This document shows positions 8,468-16,517 of a stretch of 64,000 nucleotides of DNA, piece by piece. Location: positions 248,001 to 312,000 of the forward strand of contig CAYMNQ010000006.1 of NCBI GenBank assembly GCA_964391865.1. The letters are read 5' to 3'. The stretch comes from DASZQL01 sp964391865 (lineage in GTDB: Bacteria; Planctomycetota; Phycisphaerae; Phycisphaerales; UBA1924). The stretch's first letter is position 1; the number at the start of each line of letters is the position of its first letter. Under the pieces are notes generated by a model. That model worked only from the letters and a program-made list of their open reading frames with translations, made no database searches and was not told the DNA's origin. The position numbers and the translations under genes are program-made.

Positions 8468-9433
8468 CTACGCGCCGTTCTCCAGTTCATCGATCGTCCG
8501 CGGCCAGTCTTCCTTCAATAAACGCGACATGGATCGATCCGCCAGCAGCTTGCCGGCCGTCTGACAGCGCGGGCAGTAGTTGCACTCGTTCTCGGCGTAG
8601 ACGATGCGCTGCACGGCGGTGTCGCACGCGGGGCACGGCTGCCCGAACTTGCCGTGGACCGCGAAGTCCGGGCGGAAGGCTGTGATCTCGCCCGGCCCTG
8701 GGAATCGGCCCGGCGCGCCGTTGGTGAGCCCGAACTTCTCGCGGAGTGCGCGCGTCCAACGGTCGAGCGTGTGACGCGTGGCGTCGAACAGCCGCTCGAC
8801 TTCGCGCGCATCGAGATTTCCCGTCAACTGTGTGGGTGAGAGCCTTGCCGCGTGCAGGATTTCGTCGCTGTACGCGTTGCCGATGCCGTCGAAGAGCCGG
8901 GGCGTGGTGAGGGCACGCTTCAGGGTGCGCGATTCGGATCGCAGGCGCGATTCGAACTCCGCGAGCGAGCACTCGCGCACGTCAAGCCCGACCGGCGCGA
9001 GCTGGGACAACGGGCCGCGCCCCGCGACGATATGCAGACTGGCGCGCTTCTTCTGGCTGGATTCGGTGATGCCCAGCACGCCGCGGTCGAATTGGAACTC
9101 CGCGAGCGCGATCTTGCCGAAGAGCGAGCCGGGCGGCCGCGCGCCGCCTGGGCGCGGCTTGGCGCTGGGTGTTGCGGCATCGGCATCAAGCCATCGCAGC
9201 CGGCCAGCGATCATCGGGTGGATCACCGCGAACAATTCGCCATCGAAGGCGATGACAATCCGCTTGCCGAGGCGTTCGACGCCGATGATGGTGCGTCCGT
9301 CGAGCGCCTCGATCGGCGGCTCGAACGTGCGCAGAAGGAACGCGCTGATCACGCGCGATCGGCGCAGAAGCGATCCGACAATACGTGGGCGGAGCGCTTC
9401 GATGTACGCCGTGATGTCCGGCAACTCGGGCAT
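8468..9433 (-). CDS. Formamidopyrimidine/endonuclease VIII-type DNA glycosylase
   Basis: Base-excision repair enzyme of the Fpg/Nei family, which removes oxidised bases and cuts the abasic site. The N-terminus MPELPD supplies the catalytic Pro2 and Glu3. LGKRIVI near residue 56 contains the conserved lysine. DGIGNAYSDEILHAA is the helix-two-turn-helix, and four cysteines (CPACD...CNYCPRCQT) form the C-terminal zinc finger. The protein is 321 residues, longer than MutM (~270), with inserts near residues 85-105 (a proline-rich loop) and a C-terminal extension. MPELPD in place of MPELPEV suggests a Nei-like or planctomycete subtype, so I give no gene symbol. Pmp3-like gene upstream, oxidoreductase downstream. 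Confidence 0.88.
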   Translation of the reverse strand: MPELPDITAYIEALRPRIVGSLLRRSRVISAFLLRTFEPPIEALDGRTIIGVERLGKRIVIAFDGELFAVIHPMIAGRLRWLDADAATPSAKPRPGGARPPGSLFGKIALAEFQFDRGVLGITESSQKKRASLHIVAGRGPLSQLAPVGLDVRECSLAEFESRLRSESRTLKRALTTPRLFDGIGNAYSDEILHAARLSPTQLTGNLDAREVERLFDATRHTLDRWTRALREKFGLTNGAPGRFPGPGEITAFRPDFAVHGKFGQPCPACDTAVQRIVYAENECNYCPRCQTAGKLLADRSMSRLLKEDWPRTIDELENGA

Positions 9434-9478
9434 GGCGCGGCGTCCGTCGCTTGCCGGCGCGATCGACGCGCAGCGAAA

Positions 9479-9655
9479 TCAGGAGAGCACGACCCACAAC
9501 GCGTGCAGCAAACCCGGCAGCCAGAAGAGCAGGCATAGGATGATGTTGATGACCAGAGCCAGCCCGATGCCGCGCTTCAGCCCGACGGCGACCGGCGGCA
9601 GGAGGATCGCGATGATGACCATCAGCAGATTGTTGGTTTCGATGCTGGACGACAT
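9479..9655 (-). CDS. Pmp3/YqaE family small membrane protein
   Basis: A 58-residue protein with two hydrophobic helices, NLLMVIIAILLPPVAVGLKRG and LALVINIILCLLFWLPGLLHALWVV, the standard layout of the YqaE/Pmp3 (UPF0057) family. LPPVAVGLKRG and CLLFWLPGLLHALWV are its signature. Homologues affect membrane potential and stress tolerance, but the bacterial role is not settled. The start at 9655 is fixed by a GGAGG 4 nt upstream (9660-9664) and by the usual N-terminal length; the longer frame to 9685 is not needed. It lies 46 nt upstream of the glycosylase gene. Confidence 0.85.
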   Translation of the reverse strand: MSSSIETNNLLMVIIAILLPPVAVGLKRGIGLALVINIILCLLFWLPGLLHALWVVLS

Positions 9656-9695
9656 GGGGCCTCCTGAGCAACGCGGGCGTGTCACGCCGCGCGCC

Positions 9696-9701
9696 TAGTA
9701 T
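9696..9701 (+). promoter_or_regulatory. Possible -10 box (TAGTAT) for dps
   Basis: TAGTAT lies 24 nt before the dps ATG, with GAGAG as a ribosome binding site in between. No clear -35 box is seen. Confidence 0.3.
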
Positions 9702-9725
9702 GCATCAAACCCCGAGAGAATTCCC

Positions 9726-10205
9726 ATGAACCCGACCCGCAACTACCTGTCCTCCGATGTGCGCGAGTCGATGATCCGCCTGCTGTGCGATCGGCTCGCC
9801 GACGCCATCGACCTGCAATCGCACCTGCGCCATGCACATTGGAACGTGAAAGGCCCGCAGTTCATCGCGTTGCACGAGCTTTTCGGCAAGCTGGCGGACG
9901 AGCTGGATGCGGTGATCGATGATCTCGCGGAGCGGGCGGTGCAGCTCGGCGGCGCGCCGCGCGGCACGGTGCGCCACGCCGCGAAGCACTCCTCGCTCGC
10001 CGAATACGCCGCCGACGCGGCATCGGGGATCGATCACTGCCGGGCGCTGAGCATGAGCCTGTCAGCATTCGGCGCCGGTGCCCGCCGTGCCATCGACGCC
10101 GCCGCCGAGCGGGGCGATGCCGATACCGCCGACCTGTTTACCGGCATCTCCCGCGCCGCCGACAAAGCGCTGTGGCTGATCGAAGCGCACACCCAGGGTG
10201 CATGA
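9726..10205 (+). CDS. dps: Dps family ferritin-like DNA-binding/iron-storage protein
   Basis: The 159-residue protein is a four-helix ferritin-like subunit that would assemble into a dodecamer, oxidise and store iron with peroxide, and possibly bind DNA. The ferroxidase-centre motif is visible: HLRHAHWNVKGPQFIALHELF near residue 33, with the conserved His, Trp-Asn-Val and the second His, then DELDAVIDDLAERAV near 60. The length is typical, and there is no long basic tail. GAGAG lies 8 nt before the ATG. It converges on yebC, whose stop codon is only 10 nt beyond the dps stop; no hairpin is visible between them. Confidence 0.93.
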   Translation: MNPTRNYLSSDVRESMIRLLCDRLADAIDLQSHLRHAHWNVKGPQFIALHELFGKLADELDAVIDDLAERAVQLGGAPRGTVRHAAKHSSLAEYAADAASGIDHCRALSMSLSAFGAGARRAIDAAAERGDADTADLFTGISRAADKALWLIEAHTQGA

Positions 10206-10215
10206 TGGGCATCCA

Positions 10216-10965
10216 TCAGCCCGAGATCTTCGCGAGGTCTTCAACGCTCGCGTCCATGTTCGTATAGACCTTCTGCACGTCGTCGTTGTCTTCGAGCGCT
10301 TCGATGAGCTTGACGGCGTTCGCAAGGTCCTCGCCCGCCGCCTTCACCAGCATCGTCGGCAGCATCGTCAGTTCGGCAGAGCTGATCTCGATCTTCGCCT
10401 TCTCGATCGCGGCCTTCACAACGTTGAACTCGGAGGGCGACGTGGTGACGGTCCACAGCCCGTCGTCGTGCGAGACATCTTCCGCGCCGGCGTCGATGGC
10501 GACCTCCATCAGACGGTCCTCGCTGACCTTGCCTTCTTCGATGACGATCACGCCCTTGTGCTCGAACATGTACGCGACGCTGCCGGTCGTGCCCATGTTC
10601 CCGCCGTAGTCGCTGAAGATCAGGCGCATCTCGGGGGCGGTGCGGGTGCGGTTGTCGGTGAGGGCGTCGGCGATGATCGCCACGCCGCCGGGGCCGTAGC
10701 CCTCGTAGCGCACGCTTTCATAGTCCGCGCCGCCGAGCTGCCCCGCGCCCTTCTTGACGGCGCGTTCGATGGTGTCGCGCGGCATGTTCTGGAACCGCGC
10801 TTCATCAATCGCGTAGCGCAGCGAGAGGTTCGATTCAGGGTCAGGGCCGCCGTGCTTGGCGGCGACCATGATCGCTTTCGCGCACTTGCCCCAGACCTTC
10901 CCGCGCTTCGAGTCGGTCTTGGCTTTCTTGTGCTTGATGTTGGCCCAGTGGCTGTGTCCGGCCAT
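10216..10965 (-). CDS. yebC: YebC/PmpR (TACO1) family protein
   Basis: The start at MAGHSHWANIKHKKAK is diagnostic of the family, so the ATG at 10965 is used rather than the longer frame to 11058. The 249 residues have the standard three-domain order: the N-terminal basic helical domain, NMPRDTIERAVKKGAG near 55, YEGYGPGGVAIIAD near 87, NRTRTAPEMRLIFSDYGGN, and the acidic second domain. Members were described as transcription regulators and, for several, as factors helping ribosomes translate polyproline stretches. It lies about 200 nt downstream of the TPR lipoprotein's end on the same strand and converges on dps. Confidence 0.95.
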   Translation of the reverse strand: MAGHSHWANIKHKKAKTDSKRGKVWGKCAKAIMVAAKHGGPDPESNLSLRYAIDEARFQNMPRDTIERAVKKGAGQLGGADYESVRYEGYGPGGVAIIADALTDNRTRTAPEMRLIFSDYGGNMGTTGSVAYMFEHKGVIVIEEGKVSEDRLMEVAIDAGAEDVSHDDGLWTVTTSPSEFNVVKAAIEKAKIEISSAELTMLPTMLVKAAGEDLANAVKLIEALEDNDDVQKVYTNMDASVEDLAKISG

Positions 10966-11161
10966 GTTGCGGTGAGTCCTGTGGTGCGGGGTTGTGTTGA
11001 AAGTGCCGCCTGAGAGGCCGTCACTGAACTGCGGGCATCGATGTGACGGGTGTGACAAACGTGCAGAGATTCCAGAGGGGCAAGTGCTCAGCGTGGGCAG
11101 CCGTCGCGCGAATCGCTATGGATGATCGGCAATCCGCGGCGCCGAGTCGAGCGAGCGCCGC

Positions 11162-14100
11162 TCAGCCGGGCGGTGGGGGAGGCGCGCCGCCCGCCGGCGC
11201 CAGCGGCGCGAGCGTGGGCGCCTGCCCGGCTTCGACAGCAGCGATGTTCGCCTCCGCCGCCTGTCGCGCGGCGTCGATTTCGCGCATCACGCGCAGGATC
11301 GCGCGCAGCCGGCGTTTGCTGATGTTCTGATCGTTGCGTCGGATTTCTTCGAGCTGCAGCACCGCGATCTCGGAATAGCGGACGCAGTCCCGCCACGCCG
11401 TCACCGCCCCTTCTCGGTCTCCCGCGGCGGATCGCGCATCGCCGAGGTGGCTCGACACGATCGCGGCCGTCGCGTGGTCGCGCTCGTTCCGCTTCGTGAG
11501 TTCGAGCGAGCGGGCGAGCAGAGTGACCGCGCCCTCGATGACGTCGCCCGTCTCCGGGTTCCTGGTATCCGTGAACTGCCCCAGTTTGTAGCGCACCCAG
11601 CCGAGCGAGTCGGTGATGCTCGCTTCGCTCGAAGACTCCTGGTACGCGGCGGCGATGTGGCTCTCAGCTTCGCGAATGTCCCCGCCGCGCTCGAGCAATC
11701 GGTAGCCCAGGTTGTTGTGCGCCATCGAGTTCTTCGGGTTGTACTTGATGGCGAGCCGGTACAGCTCATCGGTCAGCGCATCATGCACGCCAGCGTCCAG
11801 CGCGCCGGCGACGAACTCAGCGAGTTCCGAGCGAAGATCGGCGGATACGCGCACGCCCTGCGCGTCGCCTTGCCGCTGATAGAACTTTCCGAGCTCATCG
11901 AACACGGCATCGATGGCACCAGCAGCAGCGGCACTGGCGTAGGCATCGGCGATCGCGTCGTCATCCTCGAACATTTCCAGCCCCGCGTGGATCCACAACG
12001 CCGCGAGGTCGCTCGGCAGCGGGCGTGTGTTCTCGGCGACGTGCCGCACGATCGCGCTGCCGGCGCGGCGGGCGCCCTCGCGGTCACGCTCGCCCGCCCG
12101 CTGGGCCCGCGCCTCGAACTCCCGCGCGGGGAACCAGACGGCGGGGATGCGCATCCGCTCGGAGCGCTGCGACGCGCTGAGCGCCGCCGCCGCGATCGAA
12201 TCCGTCGGCGTGCCGGAGAGCACCATGAGCCGGAGCGACACGAGCGCCAGCCGGTCGGAGCCGGTGAACCGCTCAACGACGGCGGCGGCGATCTCGTTCG
12301 CCTTCGCGTAGCCGCGCTGCGACTGGATCGCCTGCTCGCCGATCGCGAGGGCCATCGCGTCGAGCTTCGCCGAAAGGTCATTCCGCAGCGGGCCGGGTCG
12401 TGCCGCGAGTTCTCGAATGAGCGACGCCACTTCGTCGAGCTTCTCGGTGCGGGCGCGGAGTTCGGCGAGTTCGACGATCGCGTCGGCGTTGCGCGGGCCG
12501 CGCGCCAGGCGCTGCTCGGCGAGTTCGTTTGCGCGCCGCGAGTCGCCGGTCTTCTCACGCAGGATTTTCTCGAGCGCGCGGCTCGCTTCGACATCGCCGG
12601 GGTACTTGTCAAGCCACGCTGACAGCAGCGAGACCGCCCGCTCCGCGCCGCGACCCTCCGCGAGCACCTCCGCGAAGCGGATCGTGTACGCCGGGTCGTC
12701 GGGCCGGCGTTCGACCTGGCGTGCGAGCCATTCTTCCGCGCGCTGCAGCGAGCGCGTCTCCGTCCACAGCCGCACGAGCAAATCGACGACCGAACGCCGG
12801 CCGGGGTACTCCTCGGCCAAGTCGAGCAGGTCGCGCTCGGCAAGATCGTACTGCCCTCGCGCGGCGGACTCTTGCGCCCGCAGCCAGCGCAACGTCGGGC
12901 TTGACGGGTTCGCGTCGCGCAGCGCGCGGATGGTTTCGACGAGGCGCGGATCGCTCTGGAGCGGCCCGCCGCTGCCGTAGAGCGCGAGCAAGCCGGCGTA
13001 CGCTTCTTCGCGCGTCGGGTCCGCGCGCGTGACGGCGGCGAAGTACCGCTCCGCGTCGGCGGCGCGCCCGAGCGCCGCCGACACGCGCGCCGCCAGCAGC
13101 GCCACGTCCGTCGCGCCCGGCTCCGTGGGCAGCGGGTCATTCAGCGCGGGCGACAGCACCTCGATGGCGCGCTCCGAATCGCCCATCTCCGCGAGCACCG
13201 AAGCCTTCGCGAACCGTTCGCGAAGGCTCGGCCCGTCGGGGATGCCCGCGAGCAGCGACTGCGCGTCGTTCAACCGCCCGAGCCGCACGAGCATCGACGC
13301 CCGCGCGACGGCGGCGGCCGATTCAGCCGGCACATCGATGAGCAACGCCGCGAGTTCGCTCTCCGCGAGCGCGACTTCGCCGGTCGATGCCAGCAGCCGC
13401 GCGTGCAGCAGGCGCCCCGCGGTGGACTGCGCCGCCGCCGAGTCGAGCGTGCCCCACGCTTCGAGCAGTTTCGCCGCCGAGCGGTCGCGCTGCAGCAACG
13501 CCTCGGCGTACAGCGCCTCGTGCATGGGCGAGCGGTCGATCAGCCGCACCCATTCCCCCAGCAGTTGATCGGTCTTCTTCGGGTCCAGCCGTGCGAGCAG
13601 CGCTCGGAGTGCGGGGGCATCGGCGGGCGCTTCGGCGAGCCGGTCGCGCAGCAAGGCGGCGCCGCGTTCGGCGGGGAGTGCCGCGGCCCGGGCGCGGACC
13701 AGCGCTCCGGCGGCGACGGCGCGTTCGCTTGGAGGGAGCGCCGCGCTGACTCCCTCGATCGCGGCCGCGAGGTCAGGCCCAACGGAGCTGTTCGAAGCGA
13801 GAAAGCCGATCAGCGCCTCCGTGCGGTCGTCGATGCGCCCGCGATCGCGCTTGATCTGCTCGAACAGGAACCGCGCTGCTTCAGCGGAATGACCGCGACG
13901 CATCGAGGAATAGATCAGGCGCGCTGACAGAGCGCCGGGGTTCAGGCTCGGCAGCGTCGCGGCTCGTTCGTAGCACTCCCGCGCGCCGGCGGCGTCGCCG
14001 GTGCGCAGCAGCGCATCCCCCGCGTCGCGCCAAAGATCGCCCGCCTGCCGGTACAGCGAGCCGAGTTCGAGCTGGTACGCCGTCGTTTCGTTGAATGACT

Positions 14101-14938
14101 GCGGCAACTCGGCGGCGGTGCGGAGCGACTCCGCGCCGGCGCTGAGGTAGCCGAGATCGATCAGCGCCCGCCCCAGCCGCGCGGATGCGACAAGCGGCAG
14201 GGCGGGATCGAAGGCTTCGATGCTCTCGCGCGACAGCCGGGCCAGGTACCGCAGGGCCGGCTCGGTCTCGCGCCGTTCGAGCGCGAAGCGGGAGAGCTGC
14301 TCCAGAGCGCGGATGTCGTTCGGGGCGCGATTGAGCGTCTCCTCGAACGACTGCCGAGCGCCGGCGGCGTTGCCCGCGCGGAGCTGCGCTTCGCCCAGTT
14401 CGCGCCACGGCTCGGGGGCGCTGTCGTCGAGCTTCAGCGCGTCGCGCACGTCCGCCTCGGCGGTGCGGAAGTCGCCCGCGAGACGCTTGGCGCGGGCGGA
14501 GAGGTACAGCTTGATCGCCGCCGAGCGATCCTCGGCGGTGGGCGACGTGCTGTTCGAGCTTGCGTCGGGCGCAGGCACGCCACTGAATTCCGCGAGCACA
14601 TCCGCGAGCGGGCGGCTCGCTTTCGCAGCCGCGGCTTCGTCGAGGCGCTCGCTGAGCGCCGGGGGCAAGCCGGGCGGCGCGGGAGCGGCGATGGCGCGGC
14701 CATCCGGTCGGCGCTGTTGACGCGCGATCAATTCCGCGAACGGCTCACCCTCCGCCGTTTGAGACGATGGCCCTGCCGCCGCTGCGGCGCGCTCCGCGGG
14801 CTTGGTCGCGCAGCCGACAGGCGCCGACGAAGCCGCGCCCGCCGCCAACAACAGTGCGACGGGCAACAGCATGCCAGCGCGGGCCGTGATCGGGCCGGGC
14901 GATCCTTCGCGTTGTCCGGCGATCGGGCGGTGCGGCAC
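11162..14938 (-). CDS. Large TPR-repeat protein, probable lipoprotein
   Basis: A 1258-residue protein made almost wholly of tetratricopeptide-like helical repeats, such as YLSARAKRLAGDFRTAEADV, PEPWRELGEAQLRAGNAAGA, and near the C-terminus NPKNSMAHNNLGYRLLERGG. The N-terminus has a signal sequence (MLLPVALLLAAGAASSAPVGC) ending in a Cys at about residue 43 that may be lipidated; the lipobox PVGC is only a partial match. The C-terminus is proline-rich. The GTG at 14938 has GGAGAG 7 nt upstream, lying in the end of the preceding gene. It is the last gene of the nusA-infB-rbfA run. TPR scaffolds bind partner proteins; this one's partner is unknown. Confidence 0.75.
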   Translation of the reverse strand: MPHRPIAGQREGSPGPITARAGMLLPVALLLAAGAASSAPVGCATKPAERAAAAAGPSSQTAEGEPFAELIARQQRRPDGRAIAAPAPPGLPPALSERLDEAAAAKASRPLADVLAEFSGVPAPDASSNSTSPTAEDRSAAIKLYLSARAKRLAGDFRTAEADVRDALKLDDSAPEPWRELGEAQLRAGNAAGARQSFEETLNRAPNDIRALEQLSRFALERRETEPALRYLARLSRESIEAFDPALPLVASARLGRALIDLGYLSAGAESLRTAAELPQSFNETTAYQLELGSLYRQAGDLWRDAGDALLRTGDAAGARECYERAATLPSLNPGALSARLIYSSMRRGHSAEAARFLFEQIKRDRGRIDDRTEALIGFLASNSSVGPDLAAAIEGVSAALPPSERAVAAGALVRARAAALPAERGAALLRDRLAEAPADAPALRALLARLDPKKTDQLLGEWVRLIDRSPMHEALYAEALLQRDRSAAKLLEAWGTLDSAAAQSTAGRLLHARLLASTGEVALAESELAALLIDVPAESAAAVARASMLVRLGRLNDAQSLLAGIPDGPSLRERFAKASVLAEMGDSERAIEVLSPALNDPLPTEPGATDVALLAARVSAALGRAADAERYFAAVTRADPTREEAYAGLLALYGSGGPLQSDPRLVETIRALRDANPSSPTLRWLRAQESAARGQYDLAERDLLDLAEEYPGRRSVVDLLVRLWTETRSLQRAEEWLARQVERRPDDPAYTIRFAEVLAEGRGAERAVSLLSAWLDKYPGDVEASRALEKILREKTGDSRRANELAEQRLARGPRNADAIVELAELRARTEKLDEVASLIRELAARPGPLRNDLSAKLDAMALAIGEQAIQSQRGYAKANEIAAAVVERFTGSDRLALVSLRLMVLSGTPTDSIAAAALSASQRSERMRIPAVWFPAREFEARAQRAGERDREGARRAGSAIVRHVAENTRPLPSDLAALWIHAGLEMFEDDDAIADAYASAAAAGAIDAVFDELGKFYQRQGDAQGVRVSADLRSELAEFVAGALDAGVHDALTDELYRLAIKYNPKNSMAHNNLGYRLLERGGDIREAESHIAAAYQESSSEASITDSLGWVRYKLGQFTDTRNPETGDVIEGAVTLLARSLELTKRNERDHATAAIVSSHLGDARSAAGDREGAVTAWRDCVRYSEIAVLQLEEIRRNDQNISKRRLRAILRVMREIDAARQAAEANIAAVEAGQAPTLAPLAPAGGAPPPPPG

Positions 14939-14951
14939 GGGTCACTCTCCA

Positions 14952-15716
14952 TCAACGCTTGGCGGTCTTCGTGTTCGACGCGCGCGAAGGCTTCGGTGCC
15001 GGGCGTTTCACGGATGTACCGGCGGGTTTCGCCGCCGGTTTCGCGGACTTGGGCTCGGTTTCCGCCTTCGGTTCGAGCTCGGGTTTCTTCGGCGCGGGCT
15101 TGGGCGGCGGGTCGGCGTCGGGATCTTCGCTCCACGCTTGGAGGAGGTCGTGGGCACGGAGCGCCTCGCCGCTCTTGATGTGGCGCTCGAGCGTCGATTC
15201 CGCGTGCGCCGCGTCGTAACTCGGCTCGATCACGTGCACGTGCACCAGCTTCGCCAGCGTGCGGTCATCGATCGGTACCGCGTGACCGTCGAGCCGAAGC
15301 AGAACCACGCGCGCCGCGACGAACGGCGGAACGCCCTCCAGCGATTCGAGGTACTGCCGCGCCTCGCGCTTGCCCATCGGGCGCAGCGATTCGAGCGAGA
15401 CGGCGTACTCGCGCACGTACAACTCGTTCAGCGCCGCGCGCATCCGCTGGGCCCGTTCCTCAACGCGCGGGTACTGCTTGCCCATCAGCCCGATCAACTC
15501 CGGCGGGCGCGCCACACGCAGCTCGTTCACGTCCACCATCGAGTGCAGCAGACGCTTCAGGGCCAACTCCGCCTTCGAGTGCGACGACTCCCACAGCAGG
15601 AACGAGTAGAGGAACTCCTCGAGGAGGTTCCGCTCGACCGGCTCGGGGGCTTCGTACTCGCCCTTCAGCCGGCGGAGCAGGGAGCCGAGGGCTTTCGCGT
15701 GATCGATCGCGCTCAA
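14952..15716 (-). CDS. HhH-GPD-like protein lacking the catalytic lysine
   Basis: The 254-residue product starts at a TTG (15714-15716) whose last two bases overlap the rbfA stop (TTGA). The N-terminal region is helical and charged. The region LESLEGVPPFVAARVVLL...HAVPIDDRTL matches the helix-hairpin-helix and following Asp of endonuclease III-type glycosylases. The Asp position (PIDD) is kept, but the Lys of the HhH (GVGRKTA in EndoIII) is replaced (GVPPFVA). The last 60 residues are a Lys/Pro/Ala-rich tail (PKPAPKKPELEPK). There is no FeS cysteine cluster. I infer a non-lyase DNA- or RNA-binding relative. Its coupling to rbfA is unexpected for a repair enzyme. Confidence 0.65.
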   Translation of the reverse strand: MSAIDHAKALGSLLRRLKGEYEAPEPVERNLLEEFLYSFLLWESSHSKAELALKRLLHSMVDVNELRVARPPELIGLMGKQYPRVEERAQRMRAALNELYVREYAVSLESLRPMGKREARQYLESLEGVPPFVAARVVLLRLDGHAVPIDDRTLAKLVHVHVIEPSYDAAHAESTLERHIKSGEALRAHDLLQAWSEDPDADPPPKPAPKKPELEPKAETEPKSAKPAAKPAGTSVKRPAPKPSRASNTKTAKR

Positions 15717-16126
15717 CGTGGGGTCTCCTGATTCGGATCCGGCCTCGCCGCCTTCGCGGGGTCGGCGGGCAGTGGAGGGACCGGGGGATCTTTCGCCGCC
15801 TCCGCGATGGCGGCCAGCACGGCGGCCTGCTTTTTCAGGCCCTTGTCCAGCTTGAAGACGAACTGCGGCAGGCGGTGTACCGACACCAGTTCGCCCGCCT
15901 CGCGCCGGATGAACGCCGCGGCGGCCCGCAGCCCGTGCATCGAGAGTTCCTGCTTCTCTTCTGGGAGCACGGAGATGGAGATGACCGCCGTCGCCGCGTC
16001 GGGCGTGACCTCGACGCCCGTGACGGTAATCAGCCCGCCCACGCGCGGGTCGGCGAGTCCCTCCGCGATGATCTGCTGCACGGCGCGCTGGATCACTGTG
16101 CTCAGTTGCTCGGTTCGTCGGCTCAC
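15713..16126 (-). CDS. rbfA: Ribosome-binding factor A
   Basis: Small KH-like protein that binds the 30S subunit during 16S rRNA maturation. From the GTG at 16126 it has 137 residues: SRRTEQLSTVIQRAVQQII (N-terminal helix), DPRVGGLITVTGVEVTPDA (the RbfA core), ISVLPEEKQ, and HRLPQFVFKLDKGLKK, then a proline/alanine-rich tail. The longer frame to 16171 is rejected because GAGGAGG lies 7 nt before this GTG, and the GTG overlaps the stop of the upstream gene (GTGA). Both ends overlap neighbours by 3-4 nt, so translation is coupled across three genes. Confidence 0.92.
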   Translation of the reverse strand: MSRRTEQLSTVIQRAVQQIIAEGLADPRVGGLITVTGVEVTPDAATAVISISVLPEEKQELSMHGLRAAAAFIRREAGELVSVHRLPQFVFKLDKGLKKQAAVLAAIAEAAKDPPVPPLPADPAKAARPDPNQETPR

Positions 16127-16491
16127 GGGCGGGCCTCCTCGGCACGCAGCCGGCTTTCTTCCTCGGTCCACAGCGGCTCGGCGTCCTCCGGCTCGGGGAG
16201 CGAATCGCCGTGCAGAATGTCGCGGCGCACGTCGCCCAATTGCGCCTCGGGCAATTCGCGCAGCTTGTGCGTGATGCGGTCAAGCACCGCGGTGACATAG
16301 CGGGTGGAATTCGCACAGACCGTCAGCCCCATGGTGGCCAGGGTGTGGTGGTCGAGCGTGCCGACCTCCGCCACCGAGACCATGTGGTCGCGGTGCAGGC
16401 GGTCCTTCAGCGACTTCACCACCCGGCGCTTGTCCTTGAGCGACCGGCTGTGCGGGACCACGATTTCGAATTGCAGAACGCCGATGACCAT
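16123..16491 (-). CDS. ylxP: DUF503 protein, YlxP-like
   Basis: A 122-residue protein beginning MVIGVLQFEIVVPHSRSLKDKR, the standard N-terminus of DUF503 (YlxP), continuing with VKSLKDRLHRDHMVSVAEVG and CANSTRYVTAVLDRI. In Bacillus, ylxP is in the nusA-infB-rbfA operon, exactly as here, and the family is linked to ribosome assembly by position, without a defined activity. The ATG lies 26 nt after the infB stop, and the stop overlaps the rbfA GTG. Gene order supports the assignment strongly. Confidence 0.9.
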   Translation of the reverse strand: MVIGVLQFEIVVPHSRSLKDKRRVVKSLKDRLHRDHMVSVAEVGTLDHHTLATMGLTVCANSTRYVTAVLDRITHKLRELPEAQLGDVRRDILHGDSLPEPEDAEPLWTEEESRLRAEEARP

Positions 16492-16517
16492 CGTGCCTTA
16501 TCCACTCGCCCAGAGAA

